Source of the DNA: DASXTW01 sp046726275
GTDB lineage: Bacteria; Actinomycetota; UBA4738
DNA: 22,945 nt
Assembly (NCBI GenBank): GCA_046726275.1
Contig: JBKPAF010000038.1
Location: 1-22,945, forward strand
Reading direction: 5' to 3'
Of this stretch, positions 22,909 through 22,945 are shown piece by piece. Position 1 is the stretch's first letter; the number at the start of each line of letters is the position of its first letter. The position numbers were made by a program, and so were the translations under genes. The notes under the pieces were generated by a model that did not search any database, was not told where the DNA came from, and saw only the letters and a program-made list of their open reading frames with translations.

Positions 22909-22945
22909 CGTCGTTCGCCTCCTCCAGATCGCCTTCGCCCAGGGC
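22895..22945 (-). CDS. C-terminal end of an upstream gene (only 16 codons plus stop in window)
   Basis: A minus-strand frame from the right edge encodes ALGEGDLEEANDVAGI and stops with TGA at 22897-22895, overlapping the start of the propeller gene by 14 nt. This would give the overlapping two-gene order common for an ECF sigma factor followed by a membrane partner. It is only 51 nt, and the other frames are also open over this length, so the assignment is tentative. Confidence 0.3.
   Translation of the reverse strand, partial: ALGEGDLEEANDVAGI

Overview
The window is GC-rich bacterial chromosome. Its best fit is an uncultured member of the Actinomycetota. The main reasons are the conserved housekeeping order leuS-comEA-comEC-holA-rpsT(reverse)-lepA-hemW, the many GTG starts, and several genes with no Shine-Dalgarno sequence but a TAnnnT box 6-9 nt before the start codon, as in leaderless actinobacterial transcripts. 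No rRNA, tRNA, CRISPR array, insertion sequence or phage gene was seen. The taxon is an inference, because no marker was searched.

Layout, left to right. (1) 1-1248: the 5' part of an OsmC-like gene on the minus strand, divergent from an ArsR-type repressor that overlaps an AHSA1/SRPBCC gene. (2) 1290-2952, minus strand: a small membrane-anchored protein made of six 16-residue repeats, a 2TM-domain protein, and an orphan lipoprotein. (3) 2953-3994: a hairpin-rich non-coding stretch and then a class I methyltransferase. (4) 4028-5825: a Ca2+/cation antiporter divergent from a stand-alone nucleotidyltransferase-fold protein, with a strong inverted repeat between them. (5) 5869-11001, minus strand: a three-gene membrane-bound formate dehydrogenase operon (catalytic subunit, four-cluster ferredoxin subunit, NrfD-type membrane subunit). 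(6) 11118-21153: the leuS-to-hemW block. (7) 21160-22945, minus strand: a membrane-anchored beta-propeller (TolB/PD40) protein with calcium-loop-like FG-GAP motifs, and the edge of an upstream gene.

The most important point for annotation is that the formate dehydrogenase catalytic subunit is one selenoprotein gene and not two fragments. The in-frame TGA at 10423-10425 lies exactly where formate dehydrogenases carry selenocysteine (Sec193). It is followed at E. coli spacing by a hairpin whose loop is GGUCU, the SelB-recognised loop of the E. coli fdhF SECIS. The complex has no Tat signal, so the formate-oxidising site is predicted to face the cytoplasm, with electrons passing through the ferredoxin subunit and the NrfD subunit to the quinone pool.

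The less understood items are the 16-residue solenoid protein, the putative structured RNA at about 3062-3146, the orphan lipoprotein and the propeller/FG-GAP protein. Nothing here forms an obvious new multi-gene defence or metabolic system. The strongest non-routine signals are the SECIS-dependent recoding and the solenoid repeat.
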